A stretch of 64,000 nt of DNA, taken from Notolepis coatsorum. Taxonomy: Eukaryota; Chordata; Actinopteri; Aulopiformes; Paralepididae. The notes under the pieces were generated by a model. The model searched no databases and was not told where the DNA came from. It worked only from the letters and a program-made list of their open reading frames with translations. Position numbers and translations under genes: made by a program. Positions 11,632 through 23,571 of this stretch are shown piece after piece. The DNA lies in NCBI GenBank assembly GCA_963971535.1, contig OZ020593.1:42253766-42317765 (forward strand), written 5' to 3'. Within the stretch, counting starts at the first letter, position 1. Each line of letters opens with the position of its first letter.

Positions 11632-13614
11632 AACAATGCTTATAATATATACAAAGATGGTAGCAAGATATTGATTGATACACAGACAGCAGTTCTCAAA
11701 GCGGGGTCCTTGAAGTGGTTCCAGGAGGTCCCAGTTCAGTTTAAAGGTGCTATAGATAACATTAAGCCACTAGATGTCGCACTACAGCACCAGCATGTAA
11801 TTTTTCCAACCAGGTGCATTCCACGTGAAGAAATGGGATGTAGGGAGGGGATTTTCAACTTCAATAATGTTTTTTTTAGGGGAAAAGCAATGCTTTTATT
11901 CTGCACCTTTGTAAAACTTTTGTGGATGTATTATTATTTAAAATACTTACTCTACATAAAATGTTATCTATAGCAGCTTTAAGTGCAGTGTTTTTTGTTT
12001 TTGTGTTTTAGAAGAAATAGATGTTTTGACAGTATAAAAGGGATTGTTCTGTGTGAACCCACCCTATTAATACCTTTAGCTGATGAAATATCAATCCTGC
12101 TCCCCGAGCAATGAATCTACCTTTATTACTTTGAAAGGTTTCAGGTTTGCTCATTTGAAACTCTTAAAGACTCCCACACATTTGCTCACACTGGAAATTT
12201 CTGGAATCCAGGCAGACGAGTCAAGGCTTCTTAGAAATGAACACTAGCCACTTGACATAATACTCTTCCTTCTCAGGCACATAGAACATTCTAGATACAT
12301 GCATTCTTTATGGCAGCTTCCGCTTCTGCCCATATACCTCTCATATTCTGGCCGTGTTGGAAGATAACCTACTCCATTTCAGGATTCCTTTTTATCAAAG
12401 TAAAAGTACAAATACCCTGATAGAATGGCACTCTACTGTAAATCACAACATAGAAGTGCTCCTTTAAAATCTTTCCATCACTCATGTTTAGTTGATGCAA
12501 CAACAAACCAAAAAAGATGATGAATTTTTTTTAACAGCACTTGATGACACGTGCCTTTTTTGAAAAGGACATTGTTATGGCTGCGGAATTGTTACTATCT
12601 GTGTCTTAGTTAGTAGTGTTATTTATTTCCTATATGAATAATTGTATTCAAAAGATATTTGAATAAGATATTCCAAACACATTGAAAAGCTGTTTAGCAA
12701 GCCAGTAATGAAGCGCTATGGCAGGCCGACACGTCTACTATTGATTCCTCATCCATCCTAGTGTACCAGCCTATCATACATCAGATGAGATGAGGCTCAT
12801 TCTTAATGTGCAATTTTTCAATTTGTCCTAGAAAGTGTGGCACGTATTCCACCCATGAGGAGGAGGGCGAGGCGGCGCTGTTGGAGGGCAGGATAAGCAC
12901 CGCCTGAAGAAGCAGCTGTGAGGGATAATCACAAGAAGCCTTCTGATGAATCACCCTGGTAAAAAGAATGGTTAATTCTAGAGTGAAAAGTAGTTTCTAG
13001 CTAGTTTCTCTATGTATGGTACAGTATACACACCTAACAATACTGTTTAGCACAGTCCCTAAGTTCCCACAAACCATTCACAGACTGTATCAAGATATTA
13101 TATTATATATTACAGCTGGCTTCCTAACCTCGGGGGAACTGAAAACGGAAATGACTGATGATTATATCTGCACATTATTTTATGTAGGAAACTACTTCAG
13201 TTTGCTTTAGGCCTTTCAAAGCCATGCCGTTATTATTGACTAGAGCTTTGATTTCTGCGCCCCAGAGGAATAATGTTGCTCTTTGCACTCACCCTGCAGG
13301 AAAAACATCAGTAGCCAGTGATGATGCACAATTAAATGAGTGTTTTCATTGCTGGGGTTGCAGACATTTCTTACCTCAAATGGGGTCAATTACCCTGCAT
13401 TACAGCAAACCATAGACCAGCACGTAGTGGGTGTTCAGCAGTCCTATTGATACGTCTGCCGCATAATCGTATTGATGTTTGAAAATTGTTCAATAGTGCT
13501 GGTTTGAACATGTTTCTTTCGACAGAAGCTCAATCATTTTAGATGCATTTCTACGTCGTTTCTCTTTTATTTTATGTGGTGGAGAGTGACAGGAAAGATG
13601 GGAGAGGGGGGGTT

Positions 13615-13714
13615 TAACAAAGAAAAGTCCTGCAGTGTCTTCACTTTGTGTTTGACCGAAACGTTACTAAACTTGGATGTAAGGGAAGACGGTGTGCAGG
13701 ACTTTTCTTTGTTA
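13615..13714. repeat. Perfect 20-bp inverted repeat with 60-bp loop
   Basis: TAACAAAGAAAAGTCCTGCA at 13615-13634 is exactly inverted at 13695-13714. It could be a foldback or an RNA hairpin; nothing around it assigns a role. Confidence 0.8.
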
Positions 13715-14640
13715 ATGTGACGATTGTTCCTCTCCGACACACCTGGCCAGTGTTAGCAACTGAGCAAGAGGACTTTCTACAAAGACAGAGGGTGTACGAC
13801 ATGCAACACAAGGCTGTGAGCCTGTGTTCAAAAACCCAATATCACTAAGAACACGCTATACGACTTGGCCCGACTACCAGAACACCCCCACGACCCCAAA
13901 TCAAGTCCTTCTGATTTTTGGACCCCTAGCCCTCTTTCTTACCAATAATGATGTTGATTGATGGAATCCGTTCCCAGCACAATCCATGCTGTTCATCATT
14001 TTAGCTCTGGATAGTTAGCCAAAAACCATTCCAAAGTCAGTGGGGTCAAGCTCCTGTCTGTACTTGCTGACTGCGACTGAAATATACCTTTTTGTGCACT
14101 GTGGTGTAAATATCACTGAGCCAGCTTCGACCCCATTGACTATGCATTGGTCTGTGGCTAACTAGCCAGACCTATTATCAGGAACAGCATGGTTTGTGCT
14201 GAGAAAGGACTGATCAACAACAACATTGATGGGGCTATGGGTTCCAAAAATCTGAACTATCCCTTTAATACTTCTGTCTCTGCTCTGGTGGTTTGGTCAG
14301 TGGTTGAGTCACTGTATAACTACAGCACACATAGAAGTGCATTGTAACAGAGACTGAGTTGTAGAAGCCAAACGTCTTCATCCGTGATGCAGGGATAACA
14401 TGACACGTGTACGATCGCATCGCGAGTGCCTCGCCACTACAGAACGCATACATCTTTTAGTATGGGTGGTAAAACAGTGGAAATGGAACCCCTAACCCTG
14501 GCTCGCCTTGCACCATGCTCTACCCAGAACACAGCAGAGCACATCTACACCACTTCACATGGTTCCCAATGGACGGAGATGGTGGGTTTGGTCAATCGTG
14601 GGATATGAGGTTCTTAAATGAGTCTGTTGTAACCGAGTGG

Positions 14641-14690
14641 ATTTGAACCTGAGACCACAGGCGGCTGCACTAACCAGCTGAACTGAAAAT
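14641..14690 (-). repeat. tRNA-like (SINE head) relic
   Basis: Read on the minus strand there is an A-box-like AGCTGGTTAGTG and a B box GGTTCAAATCC at tRNA-like spacing. Cloverleaf pairing was not checked, and it is flanked by degraded sequence, so a SINE head is more likely than a tRNA gene. Confidence 0.4.
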
Positions 14691-15886
14691 GCAGGTGCTG
14701 GTTGACTGCAACTGACCTCTCAGTAGTTTACACTGCGATATTGCTGTTGTATTATTAGATAGTGTTCTTGCTCTTGTTCTTGCGCTGGGGTTTTTATTTA
14801 GTTGGTTTTGCAAGCAAATAATGTTTCATTTTGTCCCAACACCTGTCAGACTAAATCCCAACAACAACAAACGATGGCCTGGTGAGAGGATGAACATGAA
14901 ACACGTCATGGCTTTTCCAGGTTAGCGGCAGCGGTGCTGTAGCTGCCGTCTGGCATCGACAGTGAACATGAAGTGACATTTAAGGCCATGTTAACGGTTC
15001 AACATGTGCTACGAGGTACACAGCCTGCATTCATGATTCTTTAACACATAACCTACGTACGATCATCAATGATGCACGCAAACATTTGAGGGATTGATGA
15101 AAAATGCAGCACACATAGGTGTAGTAACAGCCTCTACTATAGGCCCATGTTAAATGTCTCCACTCGCCTGCTTCAAGACGCCAGCAGGCCATATAGAAGC
15201 TGTTGGAGTAGAAGGGAGATGCCCTGTTTTTTTTCTTTCTGGGACGCCTACGCTTCATCCTAACATGTCTGTGGCACAGCGGAGGCCACCGGAGCAGAAA
15301 ACTCCCCACTTCCTCTTCCTTGTTAGCTAATTCTTTCAGCTGTGCATCCGAGCCTCCAGTGACTTAGCTGTTTGTTGCCGTTGTTGCGGCCCAGAGGTGG
15401 AACCAGGCGGCGTTGTTAACGTCATGCTTTAGTGTGAAATCGCACACAGCCATGGCTCAAAGACGAGATGAATCAAGTTGTTTTGTGATGTGTGTGTGTG
15501 GCGAGGAGTAAAACCCAAGGTGCAGCAACCGACTGATTGAATCTAGCCATGTTTCCCAGGGCTTTACTGGACAGATCATCAGCATGTATAAGTACACATT
15601 GGAGTGTTGATGGTCATCCGATGATGACAAGCACAAATTCTTCCAGCTATTTACAAGATGTCTGTAAACCTATTTATAGGCCTGCTTGGCATTGTCTCCA
15701 GAGTTAACCATTGACTTTCAGCTGTTTGGCCCGTTTGTGAATATTTTCCGTGCCTTACATTGTGCTTAGTGTCTGGGGGCATTTCCCTCACAACGTTCAC
15801 TGCATGAATTGACCATACGAGAGACAGTGTTGAAAGCTCCTTGGGTTCTTGCATGTCGTACATTCATTGTCTTTGAAGCGGGGAGG

Positions 15887-15894
15887 GTGTGTGT

Positions 15895-15959
<65 letters not shown>

Positions 15960-15995
15960 AGAGTGTGTGTGTGTGCACACGCACGTGCGTGCGTG
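15887..15995 (+). repeat. (TG)n microsatellite
   Basis: A GT tract interrupted near 15955-15962 (GCGTGAGA) and ending in GCACACGCACGTGCGTGCG. Confidence 0.95.
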
Positions 15996-16909
15996 TGTGT
16001 GAGGTTACCATTGTGTCCCAAAGGAGAAATGATAACAGAAGATGTCTTGTTATCCATCTCACTGTTCCACTCTACCTTGTTACAAAGCCTCTGTCATCGG
16101 CATCCCTCTCAGGCTGTTTACACTGTCATGTCTGCACATGCTCTGCAGCTGATGTTGGCTGCAGCGTGAGGAAAAACTTTGAAGTTTCCTCCGGCAGTTT
16201 TACAAGGGCTGTTCCCTTGTTGACAGATGTCAGGTAATTTATTACAGGATTAATGCTGCCACCCTGATCGTTGAGACATTACATAAGTCTCCCTGTTTGG
16301 AGACGGTTGCATTTCTGGTTGTCAAAGTTATGTTTTTAGACAGGATATGATGTAGTTATTCCCCGTGAGCACATACTGTACCTATGTAATGGATGGTACC
16401 GCGAAGCGCAGTCACAATGGACTTCAGATGTTGTGAAGTGACTGGGGCGAGTAGCGCTACTATGGGTTAAACTCACTCTCTCACCCTTAACTCAATCAGC
16501 GCCGGAGGCCTAGAGCATATTCGTTCCTACTGCGCCACCACTCTAAGAGATAGGGCTGCGTGGCTGTGTTTGCATGGCTATATCTATATTCTATATTATA
16601 GCTATGGATACAATACTATGGCTCATTTGACATCAACTTATTTTTTCATGTATACATTTGCGTGTTATACCGTGGTGAATATAAGTATAGTTTCAGAGTG
16701 ATGGTGTTTCTTCCCTCGGCTCCCTGCTCTGAAGGCATCAACTGAAGGGACTCTTGGTGGACTGGTCACGGGTGTGTATCTGTTAGTGGCTTGATGTGAT
16801 GGAAATTACTTAGTCAGAAGGATTACGACAAACATCTGTATCTCCAGTATGCACCCTCCCAAGTGATGTTTGGAGGGCGTGGAGGAGATGTATTATAGGC
16901 AGGGGTGTA

Positions 16910-17000
16910 AAGTACTTGAGTAATTGTACTTCGTTACAATACTTAAGTACTGTTTTGGGGGATTTGTACTTTACTCAAGTATTATTAGGTTTTTCGCGTC
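16910..17000. repeat. End of a fish hAT-type non-autonomous repeat
   Basis: CAGGGGTGTAAAGTACTTGA followed by alternating TACTT/AAGTA blocks is characteristic of a common fish hAT-like terminus. The opposite terminus is not visible, so this is a single end or a truncated copy. Confidence 0.45.
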
Positions 17001-17281
17001 TGGCCATTTAGTGGGATAATTTTTTTTTATGCTTTGATCGCCAACGGCATACGTTCTGGAGTACGTTACACATGGTCGCAACGACCAATGTGAAATCATG
17101 GTTGGATCAAAGCAGGATTGATGTCATTATAGTACCTTCACTAGGAGGTACCCCAAAAAGAATATTCCAATTGTCTGATCGCGATTTCCAGTATTGGTGT
17201 CCATCGTGTTGCCAACATAATCCACCACAACACATGCATCGGGGGCATTGGACGCGTTCCAATGCCATCGAGTGAACCGCT

Positions 17282-17943
17282 AGACCACCAGGCTGCACTG
17301 CCACGATACACCACCAGGCTGCACTGCCACGATACACCACCAGGTTGCACTGCCACGATACACCACCAGGCTGCACTGCCACGATACACCACCAGGCTGC
17401 ACTGCCACGATACACCACCAGGCTGCACTGCCACGATACACCACCAGGCTGCACTCCCACGATACACCACCAGGCTGCACTGCCACGATACACCACCAGG
17501 CTGCACTGCCACAATACACCACCAGGTTGCACTGCCACGATACACCACCAGGCTGCACTGCCACGATACACCACCAGGCTGCACTGCCACGATACACCAC
17601 CAGGCTGCACTGCCACGATACACCACCAGGCTGCACTGCCACGATACACCACCAGGTTGCACTGCCACAATACACCACCAGGCTGCACTGCCACGATACA
17701 CCACCAGGCTGCACTGCCACGATACACCACCAGGCTGCACTGCCACGATACACCACCAGGCTGCACTGCCACAATACACCACCAGGTTGCACTGCCACGA
17801 TACACCACCAGGCTGCACTGCCACGATACACCACCAGGCTGCACTGCCACGATACACCACCAGGCTGCACTGCCACGATACACCACCAGGCTGCACTGCC
17901 ACGATACACCACCAGGCTGCACTGCCACGATACACCACCAGGC
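17282..17943 (+). repeat. 26-bp minisatellite, about 25 units
   Basis: The unit is CACCACCAGGCTGCACTGCC plus ACGATA. Variants are GTTGC for GCTGC, CACAATA for CACGATA, and one CTCCC. Because 26 is not a multiple of three and the unit has no stop in any frame on either strand, it yields spurious open frames of up to 288 codons. No start context or homology supports translation. Confidence 0.97.
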
Positions 17944-18350
17944 GATGATCAGACTCCTTACCAAACTCATCTATACCTAACAAAATTATGCAGACTCCAA
18001 GAGCCACCGATGCTAAGCTGAAATTGCTTTGTTAAGGCGAGACAGTACCCCCTAATAGGCAAAAGAAATATGACTATGAAACTTTCCCAGCTTGTTATGT
18101 AAGAACAAGAAGTTGTTTGTTACTGTAAACAAAAAATATATATATTGCAAGTTTTCAGAATTGTATGTTTATATATGCAAATGAGGCACTTCCTGATTAA
18201 ATATGCATACATTTGCATATATCGCCAAGACACGAATCACCAACATGGATAATGCCAGATTAAAAAACTTGGTTTCATTTTGTTGATACATTCAAAACGA
18301 AACTTTTTCCAGAAGGGATTGTGGCTATGTCCTCTTATCAGCCCATACAT

Positions 18351-18834
18351 CAGCACGGTGGTGTAGTGGTTAACACTGTCGCCTCACAGCAAGAAGGTCC
18401 AGGGATCGATCCCCGCTTGGGGACCAGGTTTCCGCGATGCCAGGTACCCAGGTGGGGTATCTATCTCCCAGGCCTTTCTGTGTGGAGTTTGCATGTTCTC
18501 CCCGTGGTCCCAAGGGTCCCCCCCTCCCTATAAGAGAAACCCAATGGAAAAACATGCACAACAGATTGCTGACGCTGTCACGTCCCTGCTGAAGACGGAC
18601 AGGAACACTTGGATTGGTCCCCGGGCACGGTACCTCGCCGACGCCCCGGCTGCCCTTGGGGAGAAGGACAACAGGGTGGGTTAAGCACAGAGCTCAATCG
18701 CATCGACGACCCTGAGAAAGACAATGCATGTGTGTGTGTGTATTCCTGTGTGTGTGTGCCGCCCATTGCATGTCCCATGTCGTTGCATGCCAAATAAAGA
18801 CGTCTCTAAAGAGGTCCTGCATTATTATTATTAA
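18351..18834 (+). mobile_element. tRNA-derived SINE-like repeat
   Basis: The head CAGCACGGTGGTGTAGTGGT has an A-box-like element and is followed by the B box GGATCGATCC (18403-18412). The section with TTTCTGTGTGGAGTTTGCAT at about 18474 is a common fish repeat. The tail ends in AATAAAG and an ATT-rich run near 18834. No clear target duplication was found. Confidence 0.65.
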
Positions 18835-19852
18835 ATCAGGAAATACTGTCTACTGTCATAAAATAATAGATTTTCGCCTAGTTTTGATATCAAATGTACT
18901 ATAAACCCGGCTATGAATGATATATCAACAAACCATTCTGTAATTAGAAGCAGGATATGGATGGGAACAAACAGCGATGCGTTGCTCATGGGACGAGATT
19001 GCACTCCGGGCAACCAAAGTTTTGTGAGCAGAAGCGCTGCACTCGACTGATGCGCCAACTCGCAGTAGCACCTGGCTACTTTGCATATCAATAGCGCCGG
19101 TCGTCAGGTGTTACATTCCATTCGTAGAGGTAATTAGGCATTGTTTTTAGGCTGCGGTTAGACTTTCGTTTAATTTTCGTTTCATTGTCAGATGAGTTTT
19201 CGCCGCAACGTAGCAGCCTCGAGTCACACTTTCGTTTTTGTCACCTGAGCACAGTGATGTAGTACACTGCCAAAGCAGTAGGTGGCAGTAGGTGGCGAAC
19301 ATGAAGGCAATTTCAACCAATCAGAACTTGAATGTGCCGATACACTTCCTGCAAAGAAAGTCAACAAGGCGGCGCCGGGCGCCACCATCTTTGCCTGTTT
19401 ACCCATTGCAGCACTTCTTTTTCAGCAAAGTCTAATAAAAGTGCAATAAACAAAACGGATACATTTGCTGTGTGTTCTGCCTGTCATTTTTTGATGAAAC
19501 AAAACTAACATCAACACAAGTGACCACCAAGAGCGGATAGTTTAGTCTAAAAAAAGATCGGTAGCTACATTGTTAGCTGCATGCTAACGTCAATGGAATA
19601 TGCCATTATAACAGTATAGCATTGTGGCTAGAAGCTAACGTTAGCTCACGCTAGTTAGCCAGCACCAAACTGATGATATCGGGAGCTATCAGTAGCTAGA
19701 TAACATTAGAGACAACGCTCTGTGTATTAAACAAAGGTGAATAGATGACTGGGCCATTTTGTTTAATGCTTGTTAAGTTGAAAGAGGAGCTTTGAGCTAA
19801 CAGGGTCTGATAGCTAACGCTAGCTCATGTTAGCCAGTGGTAATGCTAGCAG

Positions 19853-19945
19853 AATGAATGGATGTAAACTTTATTTAACATATTGCATAATGGGTACAAT
19901 ACAATACGGCTCAATACAAACAATTGTTAAGGGAATGCAGACTGT
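19853..19945 (-). mobile_element. LINE 3' tail, heavily 5'-truncated
   Basis: The reverse complement matches the LINE 3' end at 47900-47988: AACTTTATTTAACA, TGGGTACAATACA, GGCTCAATACA and CAATTGTTAAGG are shared. Only about 90 bp remain. Confidence 0.7.
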
Positions 19946-20643
19946 TGTAGCTTGGACTGGGGTCCTTATAACAATAACTTGACAACACATGGTAGCTGCA
20001 GCTATTTGGGACACGGAGCTCTGTCCCAAACACACACACACACACCCACACACACAAACTCTGTTGTCACCGGAAGGGCACGCAGATGGTATCTACTGCG
20101 CATGGGCGTTTTCGCAACAACGGCTCCGTGAAGGCTACACGACTGTTGTCGGCGAGTTTAGGCGCTGCTCAAAAACGGAAAACACAATTTAGCGTTTCAG
20201 TAGGGGCCACAACGTATCCGCCAAAAAACGCATTTCTGTGTAAAAGGGACATGAAACGTATTCAAAAACGTATAAAAACGAGCACAAAAACAGTCAGTGT
20301 AACAAGCGCCTTAGTCTGTCCTTATGCGAGGGAACATTTATGCGCACACACACGCCTGGGAGCGTGCGTGCACGTGGCGTCATTAGCGTGCGTGCAGCCA
20401 GTGTTGATATGAGCATCGCAATACTGGGAACAAATGTGGAACGTTTGGTGTGTCTAGGTACTAGGGAAATGGTGTTCCATGTCTTTGTGTGTAAGTAAAA
20501 TGCATAAAAACTAGTTTTTGAGAAAACGCTCTTAAGTTCTGTATTGTAATTGTGACAGGACACAATCAGACAAAATGAAGTAAAATAATCAACTAATTGT
20601 CCGTTTTCGATATTCTATTGCCACTAGTTTGAAATAAGACATG

Positions 20644-20793
20644 TTAACCCTTTCACTGCCACACGACAGAAGGTTAACCCTTTACTATCACACAACCGAC
20701 GGTCGTCGTGTGGCAGTGAAAGGGTTAACCTTCTGTGTATTGTCGCAGTGAAAGGGTTAACCGTTTTGGTAGTGCGGCAGTGAAAAGGGTTAA
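20644..20793. mobile_element. piggyBac-like MITE
   Basis: It is bounded by TTAA on both sides, with TTAACCCTTTCACTGCC at the left and the inverse GGCAGTGAAAAGGGTTAA at the right. TTAA target sites and CCCTTT termini are typical of piggyBac. An internal palindrome (about 20697-20720) and two more inward CCCTTT ends suggest a compound foldback. A related copy lies at 38137-38243. Confidence 0.75.
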
Positions 20794-21274
20794 GTAGAAA
20801 GGTATCCGACTGCAAGCTAGCCTAGCTTAGCACAAATGAATGGAAGCACAAATGAATTGTCTGACTCTGGAGAAGATGATAAGTGATTTCCCATATTGTT
20901 GATGTGTTCCTTTGAAGTTGCATAGCTCTGTTTCGTGTACCTCTTCATACAGTATACATAACAAATCAACTTTGATTTCAATGAACATAAACAAGCTCAA
21001 CCATGAGCCTACATTGGATACATCCTCAATTAGTGTCACTAGTACGCTCACTGCTGAGATAAAATCTGATGAGAAAAAAGCCTTTCTATAAATAAAGCAA
21101 AATATGTCTCTCCTCCAAGCCACTTGCTGATTGAGTACCAATTTAGAGAGGAATACTATTAATTATTTAAAGTCAATCATTACTGATTCCATCACCAACC
21201 TGTTCTTTTGGCAAAACACACTATCTTTGGATTTATGTTTTGAGCCTGCCACATAAAATAATCTACTTCTATAG

Positions 21275-21760
21275 CAGTGCACTAAGGCAAGACAGTACCC
21301 ACAAAATCGTCTTTTTGCTTTCTTCCTGAGATTTTGTTATATTTAGCTTCCTTAATGCACATTTATCTAATTAATTACAGGATTTGTAATTAATTAATCT
21401 AATTAATCACATTTTAATCGCATAACCATTTTAGGCCTGATATTCTATATTCTATAATCATATTTCATGTCCGGATGGCAGAATTCAGTACTGTATCTAC
21501 AAAACCTTCTGTTTAATCATCTTCCATTTATTCATTTGCTTAGATTTGTCAGGTCTGGTAAATTTTAGCATGGTGTTATTCACAGTCAAAGATAAAAAAA
21601 AAAATTATTGATATTCTCATTTGGTTCATTACAATTTACTATAGTAACAGACACAGTATTTCTGACACTGGGAATACATTCCCTGAGATACATAGATGTC
21701 CCTAGAATCAGATACCAAGAACATGCAAATGGACCATATTAAAAAAAAAATCTGTAAATG
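21275..21760 (-). repeat. Dispersed repeat, inverted partner of 7830-8420
   Basis: This is the reverse-orientation copy of the 8 kb repeat. It begins near AAGGCAAGACAGTACCC, which also occurs as a fragment at 18034-18051. It is AT-rich and non-coding. Confidence 0.55.
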
Positions 21761-22045
21761 TGTATTCTACGTTCTTATGGAATGAATGAGATTTAAAAAT
21801 ATTTAAATTTAATTTTTTTTTAAATTAATTATGAGTTAATTTTCATAACGTGATAATTTGCTGTGTAATTAATTTATCTAATTAACGCGATAAACTGACA
21901 GCCCTAGTATCTATCTTCTTGTCTGACTTTGGAGACGATGGTAAGCATTTTCCATAATGTTGGTGTGTTCCTTTAAGTTATTTGTAAATTTTAATAATTT
22001 ATTTTTAAGCTTTAATAAACACCAGTTATATTATAACTTGGCCAT

Positions 22046-22205
22046 CGCGTCCCGCTCTTAAGCCTATCGAGATATACCTCATCTCATGTACCTATTGTAC
22101 TCCACCAACGAAAAAACAAATACGCCCATCACCTGCCGGGTCCCGCCCCTATGGAGGCGTAGCCTATAAGACACTAGGCATGGTCACCAAACACTCTTCC
22201 TCTAT
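22046..22205. repeat. DIRS left inverted terminal repeat
   Basis: It starts GCGTCCCGCTCTTAAG and is the reverse complement of about 33613-33769, with few mismatches. About 10 bp outside it (AACTTGGCCATC) are matched only in the internal complementary region, as expected for DIRS ends. Confidence 0.85.
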
Positions 22206-23123
22206 TTTCGTTTCCATCATAACGGTCGCAGTGCGCCTTATGTAACTAGTTGTTATGAAAAGATTATGAGAAATTGCGTAATGTTGAAAGTTTACCGGAG
22301 GTTTGCTTACCCCTGGAATCTTCGGGGCATGTTTCAGCGACACGTCGGGGCCTATTCTGATGTTTCCTCGTCTGGTGGCAGCAAGTTGAGGAGCAGCGTG
22401 CAAGGTTGGCTATCGAGCCGGCTTGTACACAGGTAGGCCCTGTGTCAACAGGCATTGATGTTGGTGTTAGTAATGCTGGTTTGTTTTGTTACACAACCAT
22501 GTTGTGTGTCGGCGCCAGGGGCGGGATGGTTTGGTGAACGTTCACTGCAGTGAACGGGTTCCGAGCGGTCCTGGACGCGTGCTGCTAAACAACTAAGCTA
22601 CATACTAATGCTAATGCTAAATGCTAACACTACTGCTACGCTGTTCTAATGTCTCCGCCGTGGGATGTGGCCGCTTTTCCCTCCTCTTGCCCGGTTCATC
22701 AATGAAGGTCAGTCGGTAGCTAATGTGGGGGTTTTGCTGAGTCCTATTTTACCTTTTTTACGGGTAAATGGGTTGACAACAGGGTAGGCCGTGGCTAGGT
22801 AGCCTAGCCAGGTAGCGTTAATCCTGTGCCCCGGCGGGGTTTGTTGAACGGTGTTCCCACCTGGGAGCCGATGCTTGAGGCTCGGCGCGTAGCAGTAGAG
22901 CTATACTACTGCAGGATGGGACTTAACGGCGGCCCGTGTTGTGGCTCAGCTGACTGTTTTCTGTCCATAGTAGCGTTGAACGCTATGCTATAGTAGTGTA
23001 GTGGGCTACTGTTTTGTTCTGTCTCTCTGCTATGAGAAGGTCTGTCTATGCTACAGCTTTCTCTCCTCTCAACCATTCATGCTGACGGTCAATCGGTGTC
23101 TATTGGGGGAGTAGTGCGGGGGG
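22206..23123 (+). other. DIRS copy B 5' internal region, no intact gene
   Basis: GC-richer than the surroundings, with no recognisable protein. It should carry the leader and start of gag. TSD GGGCT at 23124-23128 marks the gypsy insertion. Confidence 0.5.
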
Positions 23124-23128
23124 GGGCT

Positions 23129-23437
23129 TGTTACGACCCTGGCTCATGGGTACGCAACCTATGTGTAATCAACACCAAAACCCTGTGCTCTAACTCAAAA
23201 ATGCTACTAAACCAAGGAACTACTAATATAACTATAAGCTAATGTACTGGTAACCCAACGGACAAGGACTGTAAGAACCTGACAGCTCTTTCACTAGGCA
23301 CAGCACCTGCATGTGTGTTTCTGGGTCTGCCTTTGAAGCTCCCCAGCAGGTAACCAATCAGCACTAATTGGCTAATTGGCAGCCCTCACCTGCCTGCCCT
23401 GGTGACACAGGAGTGACCAGGCCTCTAGTACATAACA
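23129..23437 (-). repeat. 3' LTR of the Gmr1-like element
   Basis: On the plus strand it runs TGTTACGACC...TACATAACA, so both strands read TGTTA...AACA. It has no detected difference from 29093-29401. Confidence 0.95.
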
Positions 23438-23450
23438 CCTCCCCCACCAA
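23438..23450 (-). other. Polypurine tract
   Basis: On the minus strand TGGTGGGGGAGG directly abuts the 3' LTR, giving the plus-strand primer position and confirming the element's orientation. Confidence 0.85.
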
Positions 23451-23571
23451 ACTGGTTGCCCAAGAGGCAACCACTACACAACAACCCATAAACAAAACAA
23501 AAACAACTGTGACCCCTTAGTTGTCAGGGCCTCTACCACAACAGCGATAACGGGTACCACAAACACCGGTA

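Larger units (their letters stand above)
11975..15880. other. Unique-looking non-coding sequence
   Basis: No gene recognised. It contains a short hairpin (13615-13714), a tRNA-like relic (14641-14690) and one weak candidate exon at 12832-12906 that is discussed as a finding. Short open frames here lack any family resemblance. Confidence 0.6.

Noticed and set aside
14426-14608. Short plus frame of 60 codons near a tRNA-like relic
   Set aside because: No family resemblance, flanking splice sites or conserved composition.
14641-14690. Functional tRNA gene
   Set aside because: A- and B-box-like elements are present, but I could not confirm cloverleaf pairing, and the surroundings are degraded; a SINE head is more likely.
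15031-15309. Minus frame of 92 codons with a basic stretch
   Set aside because: The basic stretch reflects a T-rich run; no motif or context.
17107-18021. Long open frames (up to 288 codons) on both strands with a Trp/Gly/Val or His/Pro/Thr pattern
   Set aside because: They are a direct result of the stop-free 26-bp minisatellite, with all frames open. No start context, homology or codon signature.
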